The notes under the pieces are model-generated. The model saw nothing but the letters and a program-made list of their open reading frames with translations. It was not told the origin of the DNA and ran no database searches. A stretch of 11,097 nucleotides of DNA, taken from positions 1-11,097 of the forward strand of contig CAJOFW010000019.1 of assembly GCA_905234005.1 (NCBI GenBank), written 5' to 3'. Position numbers and translations under genes: made by a program. Below are positions 1 through 5,688 of this stretch, piece by piece. Numbering within the stretch: position 1 is the stretch's first letter; each line of letters begins with the position of its first letter. Source of the stretch: an uncultured Oscillospiraceae bacterium (GTDB taxonomy: Bacteria; Bacillota; Clostridia; Oscillospirales; Oscillospiraceae).

Positions 1-73
1 AAAGCTCCGTTTCGTTACCGGGCGCAAAGCCTTGGAACTGCTGCCTTTTCGAGCGAATATAAAGTTCTTTTTG

Positions 74-99
74 ATACTTTTTCTTTGGGGAAAAAGTAT
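74..99 (-). terminator. AT-rich hairpin at the argS 3' end (possible terminator)
   Basis: A perfect 10-bp inverted repeat (74-83 with 90-99, loop 84-89) abuts the argS stop codon at 99-101. The arms are ATACTTTTTC and GAAAAAGTAT. In the argS direction no clear U-tract follows the stem, so intrinsic termination would be weak; it may instead act as a 3'-end stabiliser or be one copy of a dispersed repeat. The remaining bases 1-73 show no gene I can support. Confidence 0.4.
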
Positions 100-1763
100 T
101 ACATATGCTCCGGCGCGGTGACGCCGAGGATGGACAGGGCGTTTCGCAGGACGGTTCTCGTCGCGTCGGCCAGCGCGAGGCGGGCTTCGGCGAGGGCGCG
201 TTCCTCGCCGCGCATACGGCAGGCGTTGTAGAACCGGTGGAAGCGGGAGGCAAGCTCCGTCGCGTAGCGGTTGATGCGGCTCGGGTCGAGGTCGTCCGCC
301 GCCATGCGTATCTCACCGGGGAAGCCGGCGAGGGCCTTGATCAGCTCGCGCTCCTGCTCCGCCGTGAGAAGGGAGGCGTCCACGTGATCGGGCACGGAAA
401 GCCCGTCGTCCCGGAGCGCCGCGAGCAGCGAGCAGATTCTCGCGTGGGCGTACTGGACGTAGTACACGGGGTTCTCGCTGTCCTGACGGATCGCGAGGTC
501 GAGGTCGAATTCGAGGTGGCTGTCGGGCTTGGCGTTGAAGAAGAAGCGGCAGGGATCGGGGCCGATCTCGTCCATGAGGTCGGCAAGCGTCAGCGCCTTG
601 CCCGTCCGCTTCGAGACCTTGATCGTCTCGCCGCCGCGAGTCAGGCGCACCATCTGCATGATGAGAAACTCGAGCGCCCGCCCCTCCAGACCGAGGCCGG
701 GGCACGTCATCGTCGCGCCGAAGCGGATCGCGTGGCCGTGGTGGTCGGCGCCCCAGACGTCGATCACGCGGTCAAAGCCGCGTTCGGCGAATTTGTTGCG
801 GTGGTAGGCGATGTCCACGGCGTAATACGTCCATGTGCCGTCGGCACGGCGCATACACTCGTCCTTGTCCGCGCCGAAATCGGTGTTGCGCAGCCAGAGC
901 TGGCCGTCCTTCTCGTAGGTGTGGCCGGCCCGGGTCAGGATGTCGATCGTCTCGGCCACGTAGCCGGACTCGTGCAGGTCTGTCTCAAGGAACCACTTGT
1001 CGAACGTGATGCGGTAGCGCTCGAGGTCGACACGCATACGCTCGATGTTGCGGGGGATGCCGTAGTCGATGAACGCCTTCTGCCGGGCGGCCGGCTCCAT
1101 CGAGACGTATTTGTCGCCGTCCGCGTCGTAGATTTCCTGCGCGAGGGCGCGGATGTCGTCGCCGTGGTAGCCGTTGTCGGGAAACTCGACCGCGTCCTCG
1201 CCGAGGACGAGCTGGAGATACCGCGCCTCCACCGAGCGGCCGAACAGCTCCACCTGGTGCCCTGCGTTGTTTACATAAAACTCCCGCCATACGTCCCAGC
1301 CCGACCAGTCGAGCACGGCGGCCATCGTGTCGCCGAGGACGCCGCCGCGGGCGTTGCCGATCGTCATCGGGCCGGTGGGGTTCGCGGAGACGAATTCGAC
1401 CATGACGCGTTTGCCGTTTCGGGTGTCGGCGCGGCCGTAGTCAGAGCCTTCGGCGCGGATGGTATTGAGCACGTCGCCGTACCAGGCGTCGCCGAGGCGG
1501 AAGTTCAGAAAGCCCGGCCCGGCGGCCTCCGCCGCGGTGAACCAGGTGCCGGCAAGGTCGATGCCGGCGAGGATATCGTCCGCGATTTTGCGCGGCGCGG
1601 CGCGCAGGGCCTTCGCCCCGACCATGGCATGGTTTGCGGCGAAATCGCCGTTCTGGGTGTTCTTCGGGATGCTGACGGAGCCGGCGGCCTCGTTCAGCGC
1701 GGGGACGGCTGCCTTTATCAGTCCGTCGATGCTCTGCTTTGCTTGTTCGATCAGATCAGCCAT
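99..1763 (-). CDS. argS: Arginyl-tRNA synthetase (class I)
   Basis: This cytoplasmic enzyme charges tRNA-Arg with arginine using ATP. The 554-residue length is normal for a bacterial ArgRS. Seen in order: an N-terminal tRNA-recognition domain (about 1-90) with the NGDFAANHAM stretch near residue 38; the catalytic Rossmann fold from about 118, carrying SANPTGP (126-132); VWGADHHGH (337-344); the second signature as KVSKR (382-386); and a C-terminal DALR-type anticodon-binding domain from about 435 to the end (VQYAHARI and following). The HIGH signature reads TIGN (134-137), so both histidine positions are changed; Asn at the second is, from memory, common in clostridial ArgRS, whereas Thr at the first looks unusual. 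The start ATG lies inside the last codons of the upstream DUF1934 gene (8-nt overlap, ATGGCTGA), with an AGAGAG ribosome site within that gene, so translation is probably coupled. No T-box leader is visible. Confidence 0.97.
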   Translation of the reverse strand: MADLIEQAKQSIDGLIKAAVPALNEAAGSVSIPKNTQNGDFAANHAMVGAKALRAAPRKIADDILAGIDLAGTWFTAAEAAGPGFLNFRLGDAWYGDVLNTIRAEGSDYGRADTRNGKRVMVEFVSANPTGPMTIGNARGGVLGDTMAAVLDWSGWDVWREFYVNNAGHQVELFGRSVEARYLQLVLGEDAVEFPDNGYHGDDIRALAQEIYDADGDKYVSMEPAARQKAFIDYGIPRNIERMRVDLERYRITFDKWFLETDLHESGYVAETIDILTRAGHTYEKDGQLWLRNTDFGADKDECMRRADGTWTYYAVDIAYHRNKFAERGFDRVIDVWGADHHGHAIRFGATMTCPGLGLEGRALEFLIMQMVRLTRGGETIKVSKRTGKALTLADLMDEIGPDPCRFFFNAKPDSHLEFDLDLAIRQDSENPVYYVQYAHARICSLLAALRDDGLSVPDHVDASLLTAEQERELIKALAGFPGEIRMAADDLDPSRINRYATELASRFHRFYNACRMRGEERALAEARLALADATRTVLRNALSILGVTAPEHM

Positions 1764-2202
1764 TGTGAAACTCTCTTATGTTGATTTTGAATTGGTTGCG
1801 GCCCACGGGCTTGTGGTTGAAATCGACGGCGTAGTCGATTTCGAGGTCGCCGCCGTGTTCGCCGAGGCGGGTGTCGATCCGGCGCGTATCCACGCCCATG
1901 GTGGCGCTGCCGAACGGCGTCTCGTAGAGGAAGATGTTCTTCTTGCCCTGCTGGAAGACCATCTCGGCGTTCAGGCTCCCCTCGCGGCGCAGCACGACGC
2001 CCAGGGGATTCACGGAGAATGTCGTGCGGGTGCCGTTCAGCCCTGTCAGCTCGCTCTCGTCGTATGTCAGGCGGATCTCGTCGTCCTCGATGCCGTATTG
2101 ACCGGCGGTGACAAGCTCCACCTCGTCCCGGCCGCCGTCGGGGTCGTTCTGGAGGCCGGTGATGGATATAATCACGTCTTTCATATTCATAGTCCATATC
2201 AT
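1756..2202 (-). CDS. DUF1934 / YwiB-like beta-barrel protein
   Basis: This is a small protein of the DUF1934 family (B. subtilis YwiB), predicted to form a calycin-like beta-barrel; its function is unknown. The sequence has the family's alternating beta-strand character: an N-terminal strand MKDVIISITG, then the pairs EVELVTAGQYGIEDDEIRLTY and TTFSVNPLGVVLRREG, and a C-terminal part ending in an IDYAVDFNHK-like strand. The family normally sits directly upstream of argS, as in B. subtilis ywiB-argS, and does so here with an 8-nt overlap. The start is uncertain. ATG at 2202 (148 aa) is 12 nt after the only good Shine-Dalgarno (TGGAGG, 2215-2220). ATGs at 2190 and 2184 fit the family N-terminus better but lack a ribosome site at normal distance. 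An upstream in-frame ATG at 2244 precedes the ribosome site and is unlikely. Confidence 0.85.
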   Translation of the reverse strand: MIWTMNMKDVIISITGLQNDPDGGRDEVELVTAGQYGIEDDEIRLTYDESELTGLNGTRTTFSVNPLGVVLRREGSLNAEMVFQQGKKNIFLYETPFGSATMGVDTRRIDTRLGEHGGDLEIDYAVDFNHKPVGRNQFKINIREFHNG

Positions 2203-2237
2203 ATAATAAAACCGCCTCCAAGACAAGAAAAATTTGA

Positions 2238-2266
2238 CTGGCAATGTGCATGAATTGTGTTATAAT
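2238..2266 (+). promoter_or_regulatory. Sigma-A promoter with extended -10, for the 135-aa gene
   Basis: The -10 is a perfect TATAAT at 2261-2266, preceded by TGT (2258-2260), which forms an extended -10 (TGn). A weak -35 CTGGCA at 2238-2243 gives 17-bp spacing. A better-looking TTGACT at 2234-2239 is 21 bp away, too far for standard sigma-A use. The predicted transcript starts near 2273 and has a leader of about 105 nt. Confidence 0.6.
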
Positions 2267-2297
2267 AGCGTTAGACAGCGCTATGGATTTTGATTGT

Positions 2298-2328
2298 AGC
2301 GCCCGGAGCGGTCTGCGCCGCCCGGGCT
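2298..2328 (+). other. Strong GC hairpin in the 5' leader of the 135-aa gene
   Basis: CCCGG (2302-2306) and GCGG (2308-2311) pair with CCGC (2318-2321) and CCGGG (2322-2326), giving 9 GC pairs with a bulged A2307 and the 6-nt loop 2312-2317. A two-base bulge (2300-2301) allows two further pairs (2298-2299 with 2327-2328). No U-tract follows, so it is not a standard terminator. It lies between the predicted transcription start and the ribosome site at 2364-2370. It could be a regulatory or mRNA-stabilising element; I do not recognise a known riboswitch class. Confidence 0.45.
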
Positions 2329-2378
2329 GACACCTTCACACGGCGTAACCAATATTATGAATCGGAGGTGGTGCAGCG

Positions 2379-2786
2379 ATGAAAATCGAGCTGAGTGAAA
2401 AGGAGTTCCGGCGGCTGCTCGATCTTGTTTACATCGGCGACTGGATTTTGAACTCCGCCCGGGGCGAGGATCGGTTCGAGGATTACGACAATCTTCTGGA
2501 GAAGCTGTTCGCCCTCTGTCCGGACGTGGGCATGGAGACGCTGATGGACTCGTGGCAGGGGCGCGTATTCCCCTCGAAGGCGTACCGGGAGGGCGGCATA
2601 CACGAGGCGATCGCCGATTATGAGGACGCGGTGTTCTTCGACATTCTGGCCGAGGAGCTGGCCCGCCGCGATATGGAGGACGAGGGCGTCGAGGCGTCGG
2701 ACGAGACGGAGCTTGTCGACCGGATGGAGGAATACTACCAGGAGTTCGAGGAAAACGGCATCGACAACCTCACCGTCGAAAAATGA
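2379..2786 (+). CDS. Conserved-type hypothetical acidic protein, 135 aa
   Basis: I do not assign a function. The protein is predicted soluble and mostly helical, without signal peptide or membrane segment. It is strongly acidic (38 Asp/Glu of 135), especially in the last third, where long runs of D and E suggest an amphipathic or coiled region. An N-terminal block with aromatic and hydrophobic residues (LLDLVYIGDWILNSAR, about 14-29) resembles the start of small uncharacterised proteins annotated in other bacteria as hypothetical; this is recalled, not checked. The start is well supported: GGAGGTG at 2364-2370 lies 8 nt before the ATG. It has its own promoter with a structured leader and is followed after 58 nt by spoVAC, with a hairpin terminator between them. 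No known partner or pathway can be inferred beyond this adjacency. Confidence 0.85.
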   Translation: MKIELSEKEFRRLLDLVYIGDWILNSARGEDRFEDYDNLLEKLFALCPDVGMETLMDSWQGRVFPSKAYREGGIHEAIADYEDAVFFDILAEELARRDMEDEGVEASDETELVDRMEEYYQEFEENGIDNLTVEK

Positions 2787-2791
2787 TAACC

Positions 2792-2821
2792 GGATAAAAC
2801 GACCTTCCGTGCCGCATACTA
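2792..2821 (+). promoter_or_regulatory. Candidate sigma-G (forespore) promoter for spoVAC
   Basis: CATACTA at 2815-2821 is a full match to the B. subtilis sigma-G -10 consensus CATnnTA. GGATA at 2792-2796 matches the -35 (GHATR) at four of five positions, with an 18-bp spacer. spoVA genes are classic sigma-G targets, which supports the call. The predicted start of transcription falls near 2828, just before the spoVAC Shine-Dalgarno. The -10 overlaps the loop of the 2796-2841 hairpin. Confidence 0.55.
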
Positions 2822-2841
2822 CCGGCATGGGAGGTCGTTTT
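2796..2841 (+). terminator. 19-bp hairpin between the 135-aa gene and spoVAC: terminator and RBS-sequestering stem
   Basis: Bases 2796-2814 pair with 2823-2841 over 19 consecutive positions, with two G-U wobbles (2806/2831 and 2809/2828) and an 8-nt loop (2815-2822). The stem starts AAAACGACCT and ends AGGTCGTTTT, the typical form of a rho-independent terminator for the upstream gene. The right arm contains the whole GGGAGG Shine-Dalgarno of spoVAC (2829-2834), and the spoVAC ATG begins four bases after the stem. A transcript reading in from upstream would therefore either stop here or hide the ribosome site. Because the wobbles become A-C mismatches on the other strand, the structure is best on the plus-strand RNA. 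Confidence 0.75.
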
Positions 2842-2844
2842 ACC

Positions 2845-3285
2845 ATGAACATGACAAACGCGGAGTACAACGAATTCGTCAGGGCCAGAGCGCCCGGCTC
2901 GCCGCTGGGGGCCGATCTGATACGGGCGTTCGTCGTAGGCGGGCTGATCTGCTGTCTCGGTCAGGCGCTCAAAACGCTGTACACCGGCCCGGCGGGGCTG
3001 GACGAGGAGACGGCGGCGACGGCGGTGAGCATGAGCCTCATCTTCCTCTCGGCGCTGACGACGGGGCTGAACCTCTACGACAAGCTCGCCCGCTTTGCCG
3101 GGGCGGGCACGCTCGTACCGATCACGGGATTTGCGAACGCGGTCGTGTCCCCGGCGCTGGAGTTCAAGTCCGAGGGCTTTGTGCCCGGCACCGCCGCGAA
3201 GATGTTCACGATCGCCGGCCCGGTCATCGCCTTCGGCCTCGCGGCCAGCGTCGTCTACGGGCTGATCCTCTGCCTGATCGGGTGA
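2845..3285 (+). CDS. spoVAC: Stage V sporulation protein AC (SpoVAC)
   Basis: SpoVAC is a polytopic inner-membrane protein of the spore that forms part of the SpoVA channel moving Ca-dipicolinic acid in during sporulation and out during germination. The 146-residue product fits the family length. The N-terminus is hydrophilic, followed by a helix with the family pattern RAFVVGGLICCLGQ (27-40), a second helix LIFLSALTTGLNLYDK (65-80), the conserved block FAGAGTLVPITGFANAVVSP (84-103), a KSEGF segment (108-112) and a final membrane helix (about 120-145). The start at 2845 is set by GGGAGG at 2829-2834 with 10-nt spacing; an in-frame ATG at 2827 overlaps that site and is rejected. spoVAC usually heads a spoVAC-spoVAD-spoVAE cluster, but here the next gene is on the opposite strand, so it is an isolated copy. 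SpoVAEb is a related family, but the N-terminal block and length favour SpoVAC. Confidence 0.93.
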   Translation: MNMTNAEYNEFVRARAPGSPLGADLIRAFVVGGLICCLGQALKTLYTGPAGLDEETAATAVSMSLIFLSALTTGLNLYDKLARFAGAGTLVPITGFANAVVSPALEFKSEGFVPGTAAKMFTIAGPVIAFGLAASVVYGLILCLIG

Positions 3286-3299
3286 CGGGACGCGACCCG

Positions 3300-3372
3300 C
3301 CGCAAAGCCCGCCATACGCGGAAAGCCCGCGATACACGTACGGGACGTGTATCGCGGGCGATGCTTTGTCGG
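3300..3372. terminator. Nested inverted repeat between convergent spoVAC and pfk (bidirectional terminator, possible three-way junction)
   Basis: The core is a perfect 15-bp inverted repeat, 3325-3339 with 3345-3359, closing a 5-nt loop ACGGG. Left of it a smaller hairpin forms (CCGC 3309-3312 with GCGG 3318-3321, 5-nt loop). Around both, CAAAGC (3303-3308) pairs with GCTTTG (3363-3368), and CCG/CGG can extend this with one bulge. The whole thus folds as a three-way junction. Only short U-runs flank it, CTTT on the minus-strand side, so it probably ends pfk transcripts better than spoVAC transcripts. Confidence 0.6.
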
Positions 3373-3383
3373 GGGAGGGACGA

Positions 3384-4622
3384 TTACGCCCTGATCTTCT
3401 TCAGGCGGGCGTAGCGGGGCAGGGCGCTCTCGGTGGGGCGGTCGGGCTGGCCCTGGATCAGCGGCAGGGCGTAGGCGATGAAGTCGTCGGTCACGAAGTT
3501 GCCCTCGGGGGTGATCCACTCGAGCGGAACCTTCTTCTCGGCGTTCGCGACGGAGGTCAGCGGGATGAGCTTTGTTTTGCAGACGTATTCGCCGTTTTCC
3601 TCCGTGCGCTCGAAGGCGACCATCTTGCCGGTCTCGCCGGCGATGGCGCTCTCCACGGCGACGCGGCCGGCAAGCTCCGCCTCGGCGACGTCGCGGCCGG
3701 AGGCGAGATGCGCGCCGCAGCGCTGCAGAAGGCTCAGCTCGATGGCGCGGGTCTTGACGCCGAGACGGGCCTTGACCGCGTCGGCGAGACGGGCGGCGAG
3801 GCCGCCGAGCTGGGCGTGGCCGAAGCCGTCCGTGGCGCTGGCCTTGGCCTCGGAGACGAACGTGCCGTCGGCGTAGTGGATGCCCTCGGAGACGCAGGCG
3901 AGGCAGTTGCCCTTTTCCCGGTACACGCGCTCCACGTCGGCGAGGAACGCATCCATATCGAAATTGAGCTCGGGCAGATAGATGAGGTCGGGGCCGGCGC
4001 CGAGGTGCGCGCCGAGGGCGGACGCGGCGGCGAGCCAGCCGGCGTGGCGGCCCATGATCTCCATGACCGTCACCTGACCGGTCGGATAGACGCGGCTGTC
4101 GCAGGAGACCTCCATGCAGCTCGTGGCGATGTACTTCGCGGCGGAGGCGAAGCCGGGGCAGTGGTCGGTGCCGACGAGGTCGTTGTCGATCGTCTTGGGG
4201 ATGCCCATGACGCGGCACTCCCAGCCGGAGCGGGCCATGAAGCGGCTGATCTTGTCGCAGGTGTCCATGGAGTCGTTGCCGCCGTTGTAGAAGAAGTAGC
4301 GGACGTTGTGCTTTTTGAAGATGTCGAGGATGGTCTTGTAGTCGGTGTCGTCGACATCCGGGTCGGCGAGCTTGTAGCGGCAGGAGCCAAGCTCGGACGA
4401 CGGCGTGTTGCACAAAAGCTTCAGCTCCGCGGGATCCTCAAGGCCCATATCGTAGAGCGTGTCGGACAGCACGCCGGTGATGCCGTGGTCGGCGCCGAGA
4501 ACCTGCGTGATCTCCTCCGCCTCGAGGGCGGCGCTGATCGCGCCGTAGGCGCTGGCGTTGATGACAGAGGTCGGGCCGCCGGACTGGCCGATGATGCAGG
4601 CGCCGGTGAGTTTTTCGGACAT
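3384..4622 (-). CDS. Phosphofructokinase, PPi-dependent type
   Basis: This cytoplasmic enzyme of the PfkA superfamily converts fructose-6-phosphate to fructose-1,6-bisphosphate. The 412-residue length and motifs fit the pyrophosphate-using group rather than the shorter (about 320 aa) ATP enzymes. Seen: phosphate-binding loop GQSGGPTSVIN (12-22); GGNDS (114-118), where Asp117 occupies the position that is Gly104 in E. coli ATP-PfkA; PKTIDNDL (142-149), where Lys143 replaces Gly124 and Asp146 is the catalytic base; and MGRHAGW (190-196). The Asp plus Lys pair is the known signature of PPi use, which would make the reaction reversible. The third motif residue is Asn where most relatives have Asp (GGDD), a small oddity. 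The start is supported by GGAGG at 4633-4637, 10 nt upstream. It is transcribed divergently from aldolase, the next enzyme of the pathway, from an overlapping promoter. Gene symbols pfp and pfkA are both in use for such genes, so none is given. Confidence 0.93.
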   Translation of the reverse strand: MSEKLTGACIIGQSGGPTSVINASAYGAISAALEAEEITQVLGADHGITGVLSDTLYDMGLEDPAELKLLCNTPSSELGSCRYKLADPDVDDTDYKTILDIFKKHNVRYFFYNGGNDSMDTCDKISRFMARSGWECRVMGIPKTIDNDLVGTDHCPGFASAAKYIATSCMEVSCDSRVYPTGQVTVMEIMGRHAGWLAAASALGAHLGAGPDLIYLPELNFDMDAFLADVERVYREKGNCLACVSEGIHYADGTFVSEAKASATDGFGHAQLGGLAARLADAVKARLGVKTRAIELSLLQRCGAHLASGRDVAEAELAGRVAVESAIAGETGKMVAFERTEENGEYVCKTKLIPLTSVANAEKKVPLEWITPEGNFVTDDFIAYALPLIQGQPDRPTESALPRYARLKKIRA

Positions 4623-4655
4623 AATGGAATTTCCTCCGGAAAATTAAGATTTTAG

Positions 4656-4684
4656 TTGATTATATCACGGGTTTGGAGTAAAAT
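4656..4684 (+). promoter_or_regulatory. Sigma-A promoter for the aldolase operon
   Basis: TTGATT at 4656-4661 and TAAAAT at 4679-4684 are separated by exactly 17 bp, a good sigma-A match. The predicted leader is about 58 nt, A-rich, and ends with AAGGAG at 4734-4739, 10 nt before the aldolase ATG. Its -35 shares bases with the -10 of the divergent phosphofructokinase promoter. Confidence 0.7.
4659..4669 (-). promoter_or_regulatory. Extended -10 promoter for phosphofructokinase
   Basis: Read on the minus strand, TGATATAAT gives a perfect TATAAT (4659-4664) with an extended TGn element directly upstream. No good -35 is present at 17-18 bp (TTTATT or CTTTAT), consistent with an extended -10 promoter. 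Transcription would start near 4652, with a leader of about 30 nt to the ATG at 4622. The element overlaps the aldolase -35. Confidence 0.6.
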
Positions 4685-4749
4685 AAAGCGAAAATCACAA
4701 AAACACACGCAAAATCATACAGGCAAATTCAAAAAGGAGCGTAATCACC

Positions 4750-5685
4750 ATGCCTATCGTATCCACAACCGAAATGTTCAGGAAGGCCTATGACGGCGGC
4801 TATGCCATCGGCGCCTTCAACGTCAACAACATGGAGATCGTCCAGGGCATCACCGAGGCCGCGGCCGAGGTCAACTCCCCGCTGATCCTCCAGGTCTCCG
4901 CCGGCGCCCGCAAGTACGCCAAGCACGCCTACCTCATGAAGCTCGTCGAGGCCGCCGAGATCGACACCGGCCTGCCCATCGCCCTGCACCTCGATCACGG
5001 CGCCGACTTCGAGATCTGCAAGAGCTGCATCGACGGCGGCTTCACCTCCGTCATGATCGACGCCTCGTCGAAGTCCTTCGAGGACAACATCGCCCTGACG
5101 AAGCAGGTCGTCGAGTACGCGCACGACCACGGCGTCGTCGTCGAGGCAGAGCTTGGCACCCTCGCCGGCGTCGAGGACGAGGTCAAGGTCTCCGCCGAGG
5201 ATTCGAGCTACACCCGTCCCGAGGACGTGGAGGAGTTTGTCTCCCGCACCGGCTGCGACTCCCTCGCCATCGCCATCGGCACGAGCCACGGCGCTTACAA
5301 GTTCAAGCCCGGCACGAAGCCGCAGCTCCGCTTCGACATCCTCGAGGAGGTCTCCCGCCGTCTGCCCGGCTTCCCCATCGTGCTGCACGGCGCTTCGAGC
5401 GTCATCCCCAAGTACGTGAACATCATCAACGCCAACGGCGGCGCCCTCGTCGACGCGATCGGCGTGCCCGAGGATATGCTCCGCAAGGCCGCGACCATGG
5501 CCGTGTGCAAGATCAACATCGACTCCGATCTGCGCCTCGCCATGACCGCCGGCATCCGCGAGCACTTCTGCGAGCATCCCGAGCACTTTGACCCGCGCCA
5601 GTACCTGACCGTGGGCCGCGACTACATCCGCGAGCTTGTCAAGGACAAGATCGTGAACGTCCTCGGCTCCGACGGCAAGGCCTGA
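4750..5685 (+). CDS. fba: Fructose-1,6-bisphosphate aldolase, class II
   Basis: This zinc-dependent cytoplasmic enzyme cleaves fructose-1,6-bisphosphate to dihydroxyacetone phosphate and glyceraldehyde-3-phosphate, or runs in reverse in gluconeogenesis. The 311 residues form one TIM barrel of the class II (FbaA-type) family. Seen: the N-terminal signature YAIGAFNVNN (18-27); ALHLDHG (78-84) with catalytic Asp82 and zinc ligand His83; VEAELG (131-136) with Glu134; IGTSHGAYK (177-185) with zinc ligand His180; VLHGASS (211-217) with His213; and KINIDSD (254-260), which binds substrate phosphate. All expected catalytic residues are present. The closest pattern is the short clostridial and Bacillus type rather than the longer E. 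coli type. The start is fixed by AAGGAG 10 nt upstream and a strong promoter. The gene leads an operon with a degenerate P1B-ATPase starting 3 nt after its stop. It lies back to back with phosphofructokinase, the preceding enzyme of the pathway. Confidence 0.97.
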   Translation: MPIVSTTEMFRKAYDGGYAIGAFNVNNMEIVQGITEAAAEVNSPLILQVSAGARKYAKHAYLMKLVEAAEIDTGLPIALHLDHGADFEICKSCIDGGFTSVMIDASSKSFEDNIALTKQVVEYAHDHGVVVEAELGTLAGVEDEVKVSAEDSSYTRPEDVEEFVSRTGCDSLAIAIGTSHGAYKFKPGTKPQLRFDILEEVSRRLPGFPIVLHGASSVIPKYVNIINANGGALVDAIGVPEDMLRKAATMAVCKINIDSDLRLAMTAGIREHFCEHPEHFDPRQYLTVGRDYIRELVKDKIVNVLGSDGKA

Positions 5686-5688
5686 TCT

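Noticed and set aside
105..1784. Open frame of 559 codons on the plus strand opposite argS
   Set aside because: Antisense shadow of argS with a composition typical of reversed GC-rich codons and no recognisable domain.
2234..2266. TTGACT with TATAAT as a classic -35/-10 pair
   Set aside because: The spacer is 21 bp, outside the normal range; the extended -10 with a weak CTGGCA at 17 bp is a better explanation.
1764..2300. T-box leader controlling argS
   Set aside because: argS starts inside the upstream gene, and the bases before that gene show no T-box sequence or antiterminator arrangement.
2827..2847. ATG at 2827 as the spoVAC start
   Set aside because: It overlaps the GGGAGG ribosome site and adds six residues not typical of the family; 2845 has correct spacing.
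2770..4413. Open frame of 547 codons on the minus strand across spoVAC and the phosphofructokinase gene
   Set aside because: Arg/Pro-rich translation spanning two unrelated genes and a terminator; the real frames there are spoVAC (plus) and phosphofructokinase (minus).
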